A DNA stretch of 10,000 nt from Chrysomallon squamiferum (GCA_012295275.1 CM022666.1:13280606-13290605); one strand, 5' to 3'. Positions 1 to 7,974 are shown, counted from the stretch's first letter. The notes: generated from the letters alone by a model not told the origin. Numbers and translations: made by a program.

Positions 1-197
1 ATCGATTCCTGATGACGCTGAATCAAATTTCACCCACCACAGGGAGAAACGGTCCATCTACGTCACAGTGCACGAGCTATTTCGCGGATTACGGTTTATT
101 CCCAGTGCTCGGTGGGACTGGTGTTATGTTTCCAGAAAGTCAGTCGTGCATCAAGACAAAGATTAGCGATAGATTTATGGGCTCATTTTTGAAATAA
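1..197 (+). other. Short unrecognised open frame reaching the left edge
   Basis: A frame is open from base 3 to a TAA at 195-197, with an ATG at 12; about 61 residues follow that ATG. The peptide is not low-complexity, with stretches such as YFADYGLFPVLGGTG, but I recognise no domain, signal peptide or membrane helix. Tandem stop codons follow (TAATGATAA). It shares two short motifs with intergenic-looking DNA elsewhere in the window (TTCGCGGATT at 81-90 and TGTTATGTTTCCAG near 122-135), so it may be part of a dispersed repeat and not a gene. Low confidence that it is coding. Confidence 0.15.
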
Positions 198-323
198 TGA
201 TAATGAAAAAAAAATTAAAAAAAAGACATGCAGGCATATGCGCGCGCATTCCCAGAGAAAAATAACTGATAAAATGGATGATTCAAGGATTATGTAGACT
301 GATAGACTGACACACGCAAAGAC
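198..323. other. Unique AT-rich spacer, no gene seen
   Basis: This short A-rich stretch contains a small GCGCGC alternating run near 240-246 and leads into the first GA tract. No splice-supported or start-supported coding potential is visible. Confidence 0.5.
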
Positions 324-333
324 AGAGAGAGAG

Positions 334-426
<93 letters not shown>
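324..426. repeat. (GA)n microsatellite, tract 1
   Basis: GA dinucleotides run from 324 with one interruption (GACG) at 337-340. The block 341-426 is uninterrupted, 86 bases or 43 copies. The purine strand is the plus strand, as in all five GA tracts here. Confidence 0.98.
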
Positions 427-430
<4 letters not shown>

Positions 431-953
431 TCAGACTTCTAATATCAATCTGACCTGCTGCGAATTTGACCTAAACGACAGACGACAGAACTTTCTAGAA
501 AAAAAAAAAAAAAAAAATGTCTTGCAAAAATCTGCGACGTCGCCTGAAGCTGGGAACAAGATTTTGCATTTAATATTCGCATAAATTGTTTACTTCGTAA
601 TCAAATCCCAGAGTGTCTGGCATTCTGTAGGTAAGTTAACGCTTCAAGTGTTTTCTAAATTAAAGTCGTTGTCAGTTACACCCACATACATTGTGCTAGA
701 ATTACGGATATACTTCGTCGACCAATGGGCGTTAAAGAACTACTTGTATGTGGTTCGCAGAACTGATAATTGCCTTTACTAAAGCATGTACGTATAAAGA
801 GATAACCGCACACGCGAACGCACGTATGCGCAATCACGTATAATTACATGTACAAATGCACGTACGCACAAAAATATGTAGACGTATATAACCTTTTGCC
901 TGAACTGATTATGATTATATTCGTTATATCTTGCTTTTCCGAAGAATAGACAC

Positions 954-956
<3 letters not shown>
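427..956. other. Mostly unique intronic or intergenic DNA with poly-A and an alternating purine-pyrimidine stretch
   Basis: A 19-base A run lies at 499-517. Around 784-885 the sequence is rich in CGTA, CACG, TGCG and GTAC steps, which alternate purine and pyrimidine and could favour Z-form DNA. A CGTCGACCAATG word at 716-727 holds an inverted-CCAAT-type box and recurs at 5773-5784. No coding frame of note is seen. Confidence 0.6.

Positions 957-1041
<85 letters not shown>
957..1041. repeat. (GA)n microsatellite, tract 2
   Basis: This is an uninterrupted GA run of 85 bases, preceded by ACACGCT and followed directly by TATG/TG repeats. The open frame across it, an Arg-Glu repeat, is an artefact of the dinucleotide. 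Confidence 0.98.
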
Positions 1042-1044
<3 letters not shown>

Positions 1045-1112
1045 ATGTATGTATGTATGTGTATGGATGTATGTATGTGTGTGGATGTATGTGTGTGTAC
1101 ATTTCTGCGTGT
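1042..1112. repeat. TATG / GT-rich simple repeat
   Basis: Degenerate TATG and TGTG units directly follow GA tract 2, giving a compound microsatellite. Confidence 0.9.
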
Positions 1113-1713
1113 GTGCGTTATTCTTCGAGATATAAAAAATTTGGTTTCAGTTAACTAATTTGTATATAAAAGTTACTAGACGATTATTTTTAATCTGAAA
1201 TACTGACGCCGCATTTTTTTCTGGATGTGAGATTTTAAAAACAACGTTTCCTTTGTCTTTTTCTTTTCTTTTTGTTTTCTTTTATTTTATTTTATTTTTA
1301 TTTTTATTTTTTTTTTATTTAATGAAATTATTCTAACATGTATACGTAGTAACACGATGTCTTTGCTGCTTCGGTGCGTGTTTTGTAGCAAGGAGGAAAT
1401 TACATTACATACAAAAATAATCTGCGCCGCGGCGACATCTTTATGTGTTTATCAAGCCTTTGACGTTGACGTCGCTTCAAAGACTCCCGTGCATGTTTCT
1501 CATGCTGTAGAACATAATCGTGCGTAGATGTTGATATATCGAGTAATCGATACTTTGAGCAAATCGATTTTCGACTCTTTGCACTCAATTTGCCGCCAGT
1601 CCTACTAAACTTGATGATCCCGTAGAAAAAAAAAAAAATAAAAAATAAAAAAAAACCCAGCCACAACGACTGACTAGAATGTTTGTTGTTATTACTGAAT
1701 TATCGGCAACCAT
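1113..1713. other. AT-rich non-coding stretch with T-rich block and one GC-rich palindrome
   Basis: 1249-1320 is almost pure T with TTTTA pentamers. A perfect 10-base palindrome, CGCCGCGGCG, sits at 1425-1434 in an otherwise AT-rich setting. TGACGT at 1461-1466 and TGACGTCG at 1467-1474 are near-CRE sequences. A-rich runs lie at 1625-1655. A minus-strand open frame crosses 1400-1666 but begins and ends in low-complexity sequence and matches nothing I recognise. Confidence 0.55.
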
Positions 1714-1757
1714 CTTTTTTTTTTTTTCTTCTTCTTTTTTTTTTTTTTTTTTCTTTT
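1714..1757. repeat. Poly-T / CTT tract
   Basis: This is a near-continuous run of T with a few C interruptions and a short CTTCTTCTT segment. On the minus strand it is a poly-A or AAG tract, which could mark the tail of an old retroposed sequence, but I see no recognisable body beside it. Confidence 0.85.
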
Positions 1758-1943
1758 CCGTACAAGCTAAAACAAACAAACAAACAGTAAACACGTGAAT
1801 AAATGAATAATTAACTATTTCAGTAAAAGGGAGAGCAAAAAGTGAAGGCAAAAATTTATGCTTACTGTTAAAAATAAAAAACGTGCGAACTTATGCGAAG
1901 TCAAACTGAAATAAACAAATATATCAACTGAAACCATTTTCTA
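1758..1943. other. AT-rich spacer, nothing recognised
   Basis: A-rich sequence includes a short (AAAC)n stretch near 1770-1785 and an E-box palindrome CACGTG at 1792-1797. No gene signal is seen. Confidence 0.5.
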
Positions 1944-2183
1944 TGCTACTACTACTAATTTTATATTTCTACTACCACTACTACACTGTCCATTATTACT
2001 ACTGATTCTAGTACTACTACTACTTCTACCACTATTACTTCTACTGCTAATAATAATATGACTATACCACTGTTGTTACAGTTCTATTATTACTATTACC
2101 ATCACCAGCAGAACCATTATTATTACTACCAGTATCTTTGCTATCATTACTAGTACTGCTACTATCATTACTATTACTACTAT
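1944..2183. repeat. Degenerate TAC/ATT trinucleotide repeat, left flank of minisatellite
   Basis: Irregular ACT, ATT, CTA and ACC triplets grade into the ordered minisatellite. The low order suggests an older, decayed part of the same expanding array. Confidence 0.85.
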
Positions 2184-3062
2184 ATTACTATCACTACTAG
2201 TACTGCTACTATCATTACTTTACTTCTACATTACTATCATTACTTTATACTATATTACTATCACTGCTAGTACTGCTACTATCATTACTATTACTACTAG
2301 TACTACTACTATCATTACTTTACTACTATATTACTATCACTACTAATACGACTACTATCATTACTTCACTACTATATTACTATCACTACTAGTATATGCT
2401 ACTATCATTACTTCACTACTATATTACTATCACTACTAGTACTGCTACTATCATTACTATTACTACTATATTACTATCACTACTAGTACTGCTACTATCA
2501 TTACTTTACTACTATATTACTATCACTACTAATACGACTACTATTATTACTTTAGTACTATATTACTATCACTACTAGTACTGCCACTATCATTACTTTA
2601 CTACTATATTACAATCACTACTAATACGACCACTATCATTACTATTACTACTATATTACTATCACTGCTGGTACTGCTATTATCATTACTTTACTTCTAC
2701 ATTACTATCATTACTTTATACTATATTACTATCACTGCTAGTACAGCTACTATCATTACTATTACTACTATATTACTATCACTACTAGTACTGCTACTAT
2801 CATTACATTACTACTATATTACTATCACTGCTAGTACTGCTACTATCATTACATTACTACTATATTACTATCACTACTAGTACTGCTACTATCATTACTA
2901 TTACTACTATATTACTATCACTGCTAGTACTGTTACTATCATTACTATTACTACTATATTACTATCACTACTAGTACTGCTACTATTATTACTATTACTA
3001 CTATATTACTATCACTACTAATACGACTACTATCATTACTATTACTACTATATTACTATCAA
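2184..3062. repeat. Minisatellite of about 18 units, 46-47 bases each, with a 471-base higher-order duplication
   Basis: Each unit starts near ATTACTATCACTACTAGTAC and continues with TGCTACTATCATTACT and a variable TTACTACTAT end. Most unit starts are 46 or 47 bases apart. Two long units (starts 2184 and 2655, each 70 bases to the next start) carry the same TACTTCTACATTACTATC insert exactly 471 bases apart. Unit variants include TAGTAC, GCTAGTAC and TAATACG forms. The plus strand is almost devoid of G. There are no unique spacers, so this is not CRISPR-like. Open frames across it only read the repeat. Confidence 0.95.
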
Positions 3063-3221
3063 TGGCTGTGTTGTTGCTGCTAAAACTACCACGACGACCA
3101 CGGCCACCTTAATAACATCAGCACATTACTATACTATTTTATTACTGCAGCTACAACTACAGCTTATAATGACACTGTGTTATTACTATTACCATCGCAA
3201 CTTCTACTACCACTTTAATAA
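3063..3221. repeat. Degenerate trinucleotide repeat, right flank of minisatellite
   Basis: GTT, GCT, AAC, ACC and ACG triplets appear first, then irregular TAC and CAA triplets, losing the 47-base order at once after 3062. Confidence 0.75.
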
Positions 3222-3382
3222 TACAACTACAACATCTAAAACTTCAGTTGTTACAAAGTTTCGTCCTAGACGTTTAGATTCTTATTTAATTACGTTAATT
3301 ATTTGTATCCACTGTGTAACCGAAAACAAACAACAGTTTAGATGGATTCATTAATTCGCGGTTCATATCTTGTCTGCTTCGA
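3222..3382. other. Short unique stretch, no gene recognised
   Basis: The sequence is non-repetitive and AT-rich. A reading frame from 3169 to 3354 begins in trinucleotide repeat and shows no domain. TTCGCGGTTC at 3355-3364 resembles the TTCGCGGAT motif found elsewhere in the window. Confidence 0.5.
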
Positions 3383-3487
3383 TGTCGTGTCGGTGTTATT
3401 TCGGTGTCGTGTCGGTATCATTTCGATGTCGTGTCGGTGTTATTTCGGTGTCGTTTCGGTATCATTTCGGTGTCGTGTCGGTGTCGG
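3383..3487. repeat. 22-base tandem repeat, 4.8 copies, alternating in two forms
   Basis: Unit starts fall at 3383, 3405, 3427, 3449 and 3471, exactly 22 bases apart. The consensus is TGTCGTGTCGGT followed by GTTATTTCGG or ATCATTTCGG. The two forms alternate (GTTA, ATCA, GTTA, ATCA), giving a 44-base higher-order period. The CpG content is unusually high for this AT-rich window. The apparent coding frame through it (3370-3681) is probably a by-product of the repeat. Confidence 0.95.
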
Positions 3488-3864
3488 ATAAACAGATTCC
3501 CAGTCTAATTCCTATCATGTCTTTTCGCCTTGTATTTGGAAGATCATTCTTAGTCAAGTTAAAGGGAGATAATTCGGCTCATCGGTTCTTTTTCTGTTTT
3601 GAAATGACTACGAGTCTCGGCTTTGCACTGAAGTTTAAACTCTCCTCCTGGCTTCAAGTTCGTCATCGCCCGTTTCACTGAGGCCGTTTTTATTGGCGTT
3701 TTCTTTTCAAACACGTGATTCTATTTCTAGATACCACTGGCTAGACATCAAGTGCTTGCTTTCACAAATTCCTCTGGAAACGTCGCTTGTCGACTTTATT
3801 ATCGCCATGACTGATGACTGCAAGAAGTGAAAACTATTTATTTTAAGCCTAGTTATTCGCGGAT

Positions 3865-3867
<3 letters not shown>
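3488..3867. other. Unique sequence, no gene recognised
   Basis: Mixed-composition DNA carries an E-box CACGTG at 3712-3717 and a TTCGCGGATT motif at 3856-3865 just before a long poly-T. The reading frame continuing from the 22-base repeat to 3681 shows no domain. Confidence 0.5.

Positions 3868-3898
<31 letters not shown>
3868..3898. repeat. Poly-T, 31 bases
   Basis: This is an uninterrupted T run directly after TTCGCGGATTGA. Read on the minus strand it is a poly-A that could be a retroposon tail. I could not identify an element body. Confidence 0.95.
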
Positions 3899-3900
<2 letters not shown>

Positions 3901-4162
3901 TAGAGTCCGCTTGTTCTGTCTACTGAGAGTTGTTATGTTTCCAGTAAGTGAAATTTGAGGTCTAAGCGATAAAGTGAAAGTTCAGGTCATAAAAAGACAT
4001 TTCCTAGATTTCTTGGCTGGCACATTTATTTTAAACAGCGATATGGATTTTGTTTTTATAGATTCGTACTTTAAATATATTGCTTGTTACTGTAAGTGAT
4101 TTGTCGTTGAAATTATAATTTTTTTTTATTGGTATTGAGAGAGACGAATGGAGGGACATTTG

Positions 4163-4170
<8 letters not shown>
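3899..4170. other. AT-rich spacer, no gene seen
   Basis: Unique sequence includes TGTTATGTTTCCAG at 3931-3944, which is also found near 122-135. No coding signal is seen. Confidence 0.5.

Positions 4171-4241
<71 letters not shown>
4171..4241. repeat. (GA)n microsatellite, tract 3
   Basis: This is an uninterrupted 71-base GA run after an A8 stretch. It is followed to about 4320 by decayed purine-rich GA/GAAA sequence. Charged-residue open frames here are repeat artefacts. Confidence 0.98.
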
Positions 4242-4246
<5 letters not shown>

Positions 4247-4327
4247 GTGAAAGAGAAACAGAGAATGCGAGAAGAGGAGAGAGAAAGGAAGAGACAGACT
4301 GAAAGAAAGAAACAAAACAGTTTTATG
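4242..4327. repeat. Imperfect GA-rich purine tract
   Basis: Decayed GA, GAAA and GACA units connect GA tract 3 to the GAA repeat, so 4171-4354 is nearly all purine on the plus strand. Confidence 0.8.
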
Positions 4328-4354
4328 GAAGAAGAAGAAGAAGAAGAAGAAGAA
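4328..4354. repeat. (GAA)9 microsatellite
   Basis: Nine perfect GAA triplets lie at the end of the purine-rich tract. GAA runs can form triplex (H-DNA) together with the adjacent GA mirror-repeat tract. Confidence 0.97.
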
Positions 4355-4374
4355 CCACAGAAAAGAGAAGAGAA

Positions 4375-4575
4375 AAATGAAGGCGAGGTTCACGTCATTA
4401 ACGCTCTCCTTGTCTTTGGCTTCCCAATTCTTCACTCTCGCTTCCTCGCCGAGCCTAATCAAAACGATGTAGTTGTCAGAGAAGCAGTAGCAGCGCGGTT
4501 TTGGCGCGAGATTTGTTTTGCTAATTAATTCGATAAGTTCGTGTAATTCCCCGGATTCGTAGCACGTGCAAAGCG
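4375..4575 (-). other. Candidate unrecognised exon-like segment, open on both strands
   Basis: This non-repetitive block is GC-richer than its surroundings. The minus-strand frame is open through it, has protein-like composition (LAPKPRCYCFSDNYIVLI) and about two-thirds G or C at third positions over some 47 codons, against roughly a third in the flanks. The plus-strand frame in the same codon register is also open until a TAA at 4526-4528, with weaker third-position bias. A minus-strand acceptor-like GTGGCAG ends near 4609 and a weak GTGAAC donor lies near 4390. I recognise no family, and the nearest upstream minus-strand start is non-ATG. It may be a real exon, an old gene fragment or chance. 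Confidence 0.2.
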
Positions 4576-5178
4576 AGATTCCCAAGAAATAAATTCTTGT
4601 TTTGTGCTGCCACACCGGCAACCGAAGACAAAAACTCGCTAAACTATTTTTATGGCAACGCTTAATTAATTTCTACCCTTCCGTTTGTCTGACAAAGTCG
4701 TGTGTGTTTTCGCCAGTGACGTCATTAACCGAACTCTGTTTTTTTTTTACGTAGTACGTAAAGTGCTGCTGCTGTTAAATTATTTCTCTGTTTCGAGAGT
4801 CGTAGAAGAGAGAACTCTTAATGAGATTTCGTGTAATGAAGATTTGTAAAACGTCCTGCACACAGAAAAGTCTAATGAGACGTGTAACGATATACTTGGT
4901 CTAACAGAAAGAAACAGACATCAGACAGACAAGGAGTTTAATCAAGCAGATGCAAAGCGTGTTGGATTCACTGAGGGTTTAAGTATGTTTGTCCTGGCAG
5001 ACACAAATTCGGAGACGTTGGTTCTGCAGACAAGATGGTGTCTGCGGTTTTGTTAGATAATTAGTATGAGAGAACAAAAGAATTGTACTTTCCACAATTA
5101 TTTCTGGCTGTTAGGAAGTATAGAGATTCGATCCCGAGTCTTAAATCATACGACTTTACCGTTTGTTTGTAATGTTTG
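4576..5178. other. Unique intronic or intergenic DNA with one perfect CRE
   Basis: Non-repetitive sequence contains the CRE palindrome TGACGTCA at 4717-4724, a short T run at 4739-4748 and GTAGTACGTA near 4752. No reading frame with gene-like properties is visible. Confidence 0.55.
4717..4724. promoter_or_regulatory. Perfect CRE palindrome TGACGTCA
   Basis: This is an exact match to the CREB/ATF full site. An 11-base extension, ACGTCATTAAC, is shared with 4392-4402. A single match can be chance. It is listed because three full sites occur in this window. Confidence 0.35.
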
Positions 5179-5220
5179 ATTTTTATTATTTATTTTGTTT
5201 TATTTTATTTTATTCTTTTA
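5179..5220. repeat. TTTTA-type AT repeat
   Basis: Imperfect TTTTA and TTATT units lie shortly before GA tract 4. Confidence 0.8.
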
Positions 5221-5242
5221 ACATCTTATATCTGCATGAACG

Positions 5243-5246
<4 letters not shown>

Positions 5247-5315
<69 letters not shown>
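5247..5315. repeat. (GA)n microsatellite, tract 4
   Basis: This is an uninterrupted AG run of 69 bases, in the same orientation as the other four tracts. Confidence 0.98.
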
Positions 5316-5318
<3 letters not shown>

Positions 5319-5479
5319 TTAACCCACAATAGCCTACATTAACTTTCAAATGTTAATCTTTTGATTTAAATTATGAACTAAAAACAGCGGAGAGGCGAAA
5401 CTGAAAAATATTTGAGTAAACAGTAATAAATAACATCGTAGTATTTCGTAACTACTTGGGCAAACATTCCTGCGTTTCG

Positions 5480-5880
5480 CTTCATGAATATTCACGACGT
5501 TTTAAACTGCCGTGTCACGTTAAGGTCATCCATGTCAGGTGTCGTCAATCCGGGGATTTCGTTTCGTACGGTTCGTCTGGTTAGTTGTAATTAAGCAGCT
5601 ATTTCGGGACAAAAACACAGATTAAGTGTCCGAAGGTTACATTTGCTTGCATGGCTGATGTACATTACAATGCGAAACAACACCACGGACTACTCCGTTG
5701 CCCGGCCAACAGATTGCCGTGGATACTCGAGAGAATTAAAAACAATTCTCTTCCGCGAACGGTTGCGTCATACGTCGACCAATGAGAAAGCGTTTTGCTC
5801 GGGCACGGACCCAACTGAATTGAACTGTGAAGGATACAAATTATCAACTTTGTTCGTGGCCGAAACGAAATAACGTGAGT
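5480..5880 (+). other. Candidate unrecognised exon or promoter segment ending at a consensus donor
   Basis: This segment is non-repetitive and richer in GC and CpG than its surroundings. A plus-strand frame of about 76 codons is open from 5643 (ATG codons at 5658 and 5670) to a TAA at 5871-5873. The peptide is mixed and hydrophilic, about half its third positions are G or C, and I recognise no domain. GTGAGT, a strong donor, starts at 5875, just after the stop, so a spliced non-coding or 5' leader exon is conceivable. Upstream are TTAAGGTCA near 5519-5527 (nuclear-receptor-type half site) and a CCAAT box at 5779-5783. No TATA box or clear acceptor is seen, so the call is weak. Confidence 0.2.
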
Positions 5881-6242
5881 TATTTTTGTTTAAGATGTTT
5901 TGATGAAATTAAGGGAAGAAATATGTGTGCTTGCTGTACCAGAAGGATCGCAAATAAAAATTATGAGAAATTTCAGCCACCGCGTGTAAAGTAGGCACTT
6001 AAATCACGTGACGTTTTATCAAATTACGTCTGCTGCTTGTCCTTTTAGCGGGAACGATTCTAACGAATAACATTCAAATTATTCATCACCATGCACAAGT
6101 TTATTCTCCTTTTTACATTTTTCTTCTTTCTTCTTTTCTCCTTCTTTCTTTATCTCTGTTGATCTTTTTTGCTTCCCTCGTTTCTCTGTAAATGTGTTTG
6201 CGTATACAAACAACAAAATGAACATCAAATAAAACAAATGTC
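5881..6242. other. AT-rich spacer, no gene seen
   Basis: It contains an E-box CACGTG at 6005-6010 followed directly by ACG, and a CT-rich polypyrimidine stretch at about 6110-6160. No coding frame is supported. Confidence 0.5.
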
Positions 6243-6655
6243 ACCGTTCCTACTATTATTAATATTAATGTAACTATTACTATCACTAATATTACCAACT
6301 CTCCTAAAACTACTACTATTGCCACTGCAGTTATTGCTGCTACCACTACTATTACTATTACTGTTATCGCTGCTACCACTATTACTGTTACTGCTTACTA
6401 AGCCACCAATATTACTACTGCTACTACCACTACTATTATTACAAATATTGCTTTTGCTCCTACTCTATTACTATTACTATTGCTACTTCTATTACCAGCA
6501 CTATCAGTAGTATTATTACTGCTACTGCTGCTGCTACTACTACTATCACTGTAACTATTATTATGTCTGCTACTACTACTGCTACTATTACTACTACTAC
6601 TACAACTCTACTACTACTATTACTGCTACTACTACTACTAATAATAATAATAACA
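6243..6655. repeat. Degenerate TAC/ATT/GCT trinucleotide repeat block
   Basis: Irregular ACT, ATT, CTA, TGC and CTG triplets occur with short pure runs, for example (CTA)n near 6601-6640, ending in (ATA)n near 6639-6651. The composition is like the block at 1944-3220 but without a 47-base unit. Leu-rich and Thr-rich open frames on both strands are artefacts. Confidence 0.92.
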
Positions 6656-6660
6656 AATTC

Positions 6661-6880
6661 TCACACTATATCACGTGACACAATAACACTAGTAGTTTAC
6701 ACAGTTGCTAAGGAACCGTGTAAAATTAATGTCACTGACCTCATAGTACGCCACTGCAATGACGTCATCATCAGTCAGATCAGTTTACGTTTGACGTCAA
6801 TGCAGATGTTTCGTTCAGCATGTCGACCTAAATGTCATTTAGCTTCCTTAAGCTTAGAGAGGTCGCGACCGTATTGATGT
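6661..6880. promoter_or_regulatory. Unique island with clustered CRE, E-box and X-box-like motifs; candidate enhancer
   Basis: This non-repetitive island sits between trinucleotide repeat and A-rich DNA. It holds TCACGTGA at 6671-6678, GTTGCTAAGGAAC at 6704-6716 (fits the loose RFX X-box pattern RYYNYY-N-RRNRAC), ATGACGTCAT at 6759-6768 and TTGACGTCAA at 6791-6800. The two CRE cores start 32 bases apart, about three helical turns. Enhancer function in the CNG gene is inference only. Confidence 0.3.
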
Positions 6881-7084
6881 AAAGATAATGATCAGGACTT
6901 TATTTAGATTATTTAGCCGACATATATTCTTTAGATAACGTCGAAATATTATTTAACTTCATTAGAAAAGAAATATTCTGTCAGGAAAAGAAATGGCAGG
7001 TCGCTCTCAACCAATATAATATTAATTTGGGAGTATAAACTGTTGTTTTTAACTGTTACAAGTTCTCTGAGGTTAAAGATTTGA
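6881..7084. other. AT-rich spacer, no gene seen
   Basis: Unique AT-rich sequence, without repeats or coding signal. Confidence 0.5.
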
Positions 7085-7138
7085 AGAAAAAAAAAATAAT
7101 AATAATAATAATAATAAAAAATTTTTTAAAAAAAAAAC
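7085..7138. repeat. A-rich and (AAT)n repeat with an A/T hairpin
   Basis: An A run is followed by about eight AAT units and then AAAAAATTTTTTAAAAAA, a short self-complementary A/T block. Confidence 0.9.
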
Positions 7139-7480
7139 AATTGTTCTAGTTTAAAACAGAGAGGACGAAAAGTAAATGGTATTCAAGAAAAAGTGTTTTT
7201 CATATTAAAAGAAGTATTTTAAAAAGAAGGTTTGGATAAAGGTTAAAGCTGCATTTTAATTTGAATCCCACACTATGGATCAGAGCAAAAAGAAAAAAAG
7301 AAAAATGAGAATAAAAAAGATTCAGATTCTGTTAATAATTAAAATGAGAGTCCGTGTTTCTTTTTGAATTTTTCGTTGCAGAAGATCAAAGTGTTTTGTG
7401 TTTCGTGTTCTGAAAAATAAAGAGGAAAAAATTCGCGGATGAAGTTGATGATATCCATTTAGAAATGCCTTCATTTATTT
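7139..7480. other. A-rich spacer, no gene seen
   Basis: Purine- and A-rich DNA includes an A/G patch near 7287-7320 and a TTCGCGGAT motif at 7432-7440. The minus-strand open frame at 7386-7694 is made largely of this AT-rich DNA and the GAAT repeat and is not supported. Confidence 0.5.
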
Positions 7481-7569
7481 GAATGAATAATGAATATGAA
7501 TGATGAATGAATGAATGATGAAAAAAAATGAGTAAATGAATGACGAATAAATGATGAATGAATGAAAAA
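7481..7569. repeat. Imperfect (GAAT)n tetranucleotide repeat
   Basis: GAAT, GATGAAT and AAAT units occur with interruptions. Confidence 0.9.
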
Positions 7570-7775
7570 TTAAACAGAACTCTTTGCTTATTACCAGTAT
7601 CGTTCTTAACTACAATTATCACGCAGTTCAATAGCAAGCAAATAAAAAAAATAATAAAGCGGATAAAATACTTTAAAAATACGTTATCTTGCACTTCATA
7701 AAAAGAACATTAGCAAAAATTATTGGTGGATTAAATGCAATCACCACTTACTTGAAGCGACATTTCTCTTCTTAG
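7570..7775. other. AT-rich spacer, no gene seen
   Basis: Unique AT-rich sequence ends in a pyrimidine-rich acceptor-like TTTCTCTTCTTAG at 7763-7775. Confidence 0.5.
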
Positions 7776-7974
7776 AAAATTGATGATTAAACTGGTCTCG
7801 TTTTCAAAAGAAATGGAGAAGGTTCTGACGTTTCGTGAACAAGATATTTTCTTCCAAGGCCAGCTGACAATGTCGGGGATTACCAAGGGACTGGTTTTAC
7901 TAGTAGTGACATTGTTAATTACGTGGTACGTGTGGGAGAGAGAGAAAAAAATAGCTTCCTGGAAACTGCAGTAG
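7776..7974 (+). other. Weak candidate exon encoding a membrane-like helix
   Basis: A frame with ATG at 7783 is open to TAG at 7972-7974 (64 residues from 7783). It contains one strongly hydrophobic stretch, GLVLLVVTLLITWYVW at about residues 36-51, followed by a basic, charged tail (WEREKKIASWK). It lies just after a good acceptor-like TTTCTCTTCTTAG, and roughly half its third positions are G or C, above the background. It does not resemble any CNG channel segment. No polyadenylation signal follows closely. It may be a terminal exon, an old fragment or chance. Confidence 0.18.

Noticed and set aside
931-1158. Open frame of Arg-Glu repeats
   Set aside because: It is a direct reading of the (GA)n and TATG microsatellites, with no unique coding sequence.
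1400-1851. Two minus-strand open frames of 88 residues
   Set aside because: Both include poly-A/T-derived Phe or Lys runs, and neither shows a domain. The unique part of the first (about 1430-1600) lacks supporting splice signals.
2396-2578. Leu/Thr/Ile/Tyr-rich open frame
   Set aside because: It lies wholly inside the 47-base minisatellite, where stop-free frames arise from the unit sequence.
2184-3062. CRISPR-like array
   Set aside because: The units abut one another with no unique spacers, vary in length and sequence, and lie in an animal genome.
4148-4621. Long overlapping frames on both strands taken as full genes
   Set aside because: Half of each is GA/GAA repeat translation, and the minus-strand one starts at TTG. 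Only the non-repetitive 4375-4575 part is kept as a weak candidate.
6113-6877. Val/Ile-rich and Leu-rich open frames
   Set aside because: They derive from the TAC/ATT/GCT trinucleotide block. Leu runs here are not evidence of membrane proteins.
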